A stretch of 5,320 nt of DNA, taken from Allosphingosinicella sp. Lineage in GTDB: Bacteria; Pseudomonadota; Alphaproteobacteria; Sphingomonadales; Sphingomonadaceae. The stretch covers positions 1 through 5,320 of the forward strand of contig JASLBD010000037.1 of the NCBI GenBank assembly GCA_030146745.1, in the 5' to 3' direction. The translations under genes were made by a program, and so were the position numbers. How positions within the stretch are numbered: the stretch's first letter is position 1; every line of letters begins with the position of its first letter. The notes under the pieces were generated by a model, which saw only the letters and a program-made list of their open reading frames with translations, was not told where the DNA came from and did no database searches. This document shows, piece by piece, positions 4,645 to 5,320 of the stretch.

Positions 4645-5320
4645 GACGAGCGGAATCCTCGCACAGATCGTCGCGAGAAAGCGGGTCGACGTGGCGGCGC
4701 GCCTCAACGGCTTCGGCCTCGAGGCGGTCGAGCCGACCCGGCGCAGCCTCAAGACGGCGCTGGCGCGGCCCGGCGCGCGCTTCATCATGGAGGTGAAGCG
4801 CGGTTCCCCGTCCGGCGGGGCGATCCGGCCGCGGGCGGACGCGGCCGCGCTCGCCCGCGCCTATCGCGGCGCCGCGGACGCGATCAGCGTACTCACCGAC
4901 GCGCCTTATTTCGGCGGCTCGCTCGAGGACCTGCGGGCGGTCCGGCGCGAGTTCCTCGGTCCCATCCTGGCCAAGGACTTCATCGTCGACCCGAGGCAGG
5001 TCGCCGAGGCCCGGCTCCACGGCGCCGATGCCGTGCTCGTCATCCTCGCCGTGCTCGCCGACGAGGAAGCGGCGGCGGTGATGGCGGCGGCCCGGCGGCT
5101 CGGAATGGACGTGCTGGTCGAGGCGCATACGGCCGGGGAGGTCGAGCGGGCCGTGCGCCTGCACGCCGACATCATCGGCATCAACAACCGCAATCTCGAC
5201 ACCCTGGAGATCGACCTCGCAACGACCGAGCGGCTCGCCGCCCTGGTGCCGGCGGGGACGCTGGTGGTGTCCGAATCGGGCATTTCGAGCCGGAGCGACG
5301 TCAAGCGGCTCGCCCCCTTC
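4637..5320 (+). CDS. trpC: Indole-3-glycerol-phosphate synthase, 5' part (possibly fused to TrpF)
   Basis: The frame opens at ATG 4637 and is still open at the window edge (228 codons). TrpC closes the indole ring, turning carboxyphenylamino-deoxyribulose phosphate into indole-3-glycerol phosphate. The (beta/alpha)8 barrel landmarks are all visible: FIMEVKRGSPSGG (49-61, Glu52 and Lys54), AISVLTD (82-88), ILAKDFIVDP (110-119, general-acid Lys113), VLVEAH (159-164, Glu162), GINNRNL (181-187, Asn183) and SESGI (212-216, Glu213 and Ser214). The phosphate loop SPSGG replaces the common SPSKG. Start choice is firm: ATGACTGA overlaps the trpD stop, giving an 8-nt overlap and probable translational coupling. 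Segments such as AISVLTDAPYFGGS and GPILAKDFIVDPRQ resemble the enteric bifunctional TrpC-TrpF protein more than the usual alphaproteobacterial TrpC. A C-terminal TrpF domain may therefore follow beyond the window; that part is inference. Confidence 0.95.
   Translation, partial: MTETSGILAQIVARKRVDVAARLNGFGLEAVEPTRRSLKTALARPGARFIMEVKRGSPSGGAIRPRADAAALARAYRGAADAISVLTDAPYFGGSLEDLRAVRREFLGPILAKDFIVDPRQVAEARLHGADAVLVILAVLADEEAAAVMAAARRLGMDVLVEAHTAGEVERAVRLHADIIGINNRNLDTLEIDLATTERLAALVPAGTLVVSESGISSRSDVKRLAPF

Noticed and set aside
3292..4788. Long minus-strand open frame (498 codons) antisense to trpD
   Set aside because: It covers a certain trpD gene, is rich in Arg/Gly/His as expected of a GC-rich shadow frame, lacks a ribosome site and shows no domain.

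Overview
The window is GC-rich (roughly two thirds G+C) chromosomal DNA. It looks like an alphaproteobacterium, most likely a sphingomonad. The grounds are codon use, a DUF3617 lipoprotein, short alanine-rich signal peptides, and two copies of the dispersed palindromic repeat that begins CGTCATTCCGGC and ends GCCGGCATGACG or similar. This placement comes from reading alone; no database search was possible.

Left part (1-707), + strand: the last 34 codons of an unrecognised gene are followed after 20 nt by a DUF3617-type periplasmic lipoprotein gene. A 9-bp hairpin at 681-707 separates it from a convergent minus-strand group.

Middle part (708-3153), - strand: read in the direction of transcription, these are a secreted SIMPL/DUF541 protein (3153-2425), a small secreted protein of unknown function (2278-1844) and a membrane-anchored metallo-beta-lactamase-fold hydrolase of the UlaG/NAPE-PLD kind (1808-708). 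The last two are 35 nt apart and are probably co-transcribed. Two copies, in the same orientation, of a ~97-99 nt nested palindromic repeat (2325-2423 and 3226-3322) bracket the SIMPL gene. The downstream copy abuts its stop codon.

Right part (3323-5320), + strand: a tryptophan biosynthesis operon begins here. A 39-codon leader ORF (3379-3498) carries a Trp-Leu-Trp-Trp-Trp run and a final Trp just before its stop. It is followed by a strong 11-bp GC-rich intrinsic terminator with a T tract (3531-3563), then trpD (anthranilate phosphoribosyltransferase) and trpC (indole-3-glycerol-phosphate synthase). The two genes overlap by 8 nt, and trpC runs off the window. This is the layout of transcription attenuation by ribosome stalling at Trp codons. 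It sits directly in front of trpD, with no trpE or trpG between. By remembered family sequence patterns, TrpD and TrpC look closer to the enteric type than to the usual alphaproteobacterial type. The unseen 3' part of trpC may therefore encode a fused TrpF domain, and the operon may have been acquired horizontally.

The main points of interest are the unannotated trp leader/attenuator, its possible leaderless start, the possible foreign origin of the trp genes, and the paired repeats around the SIMPL gene. I saw no rRNA, tRNA, CRISPR array, transposase or phage gene.
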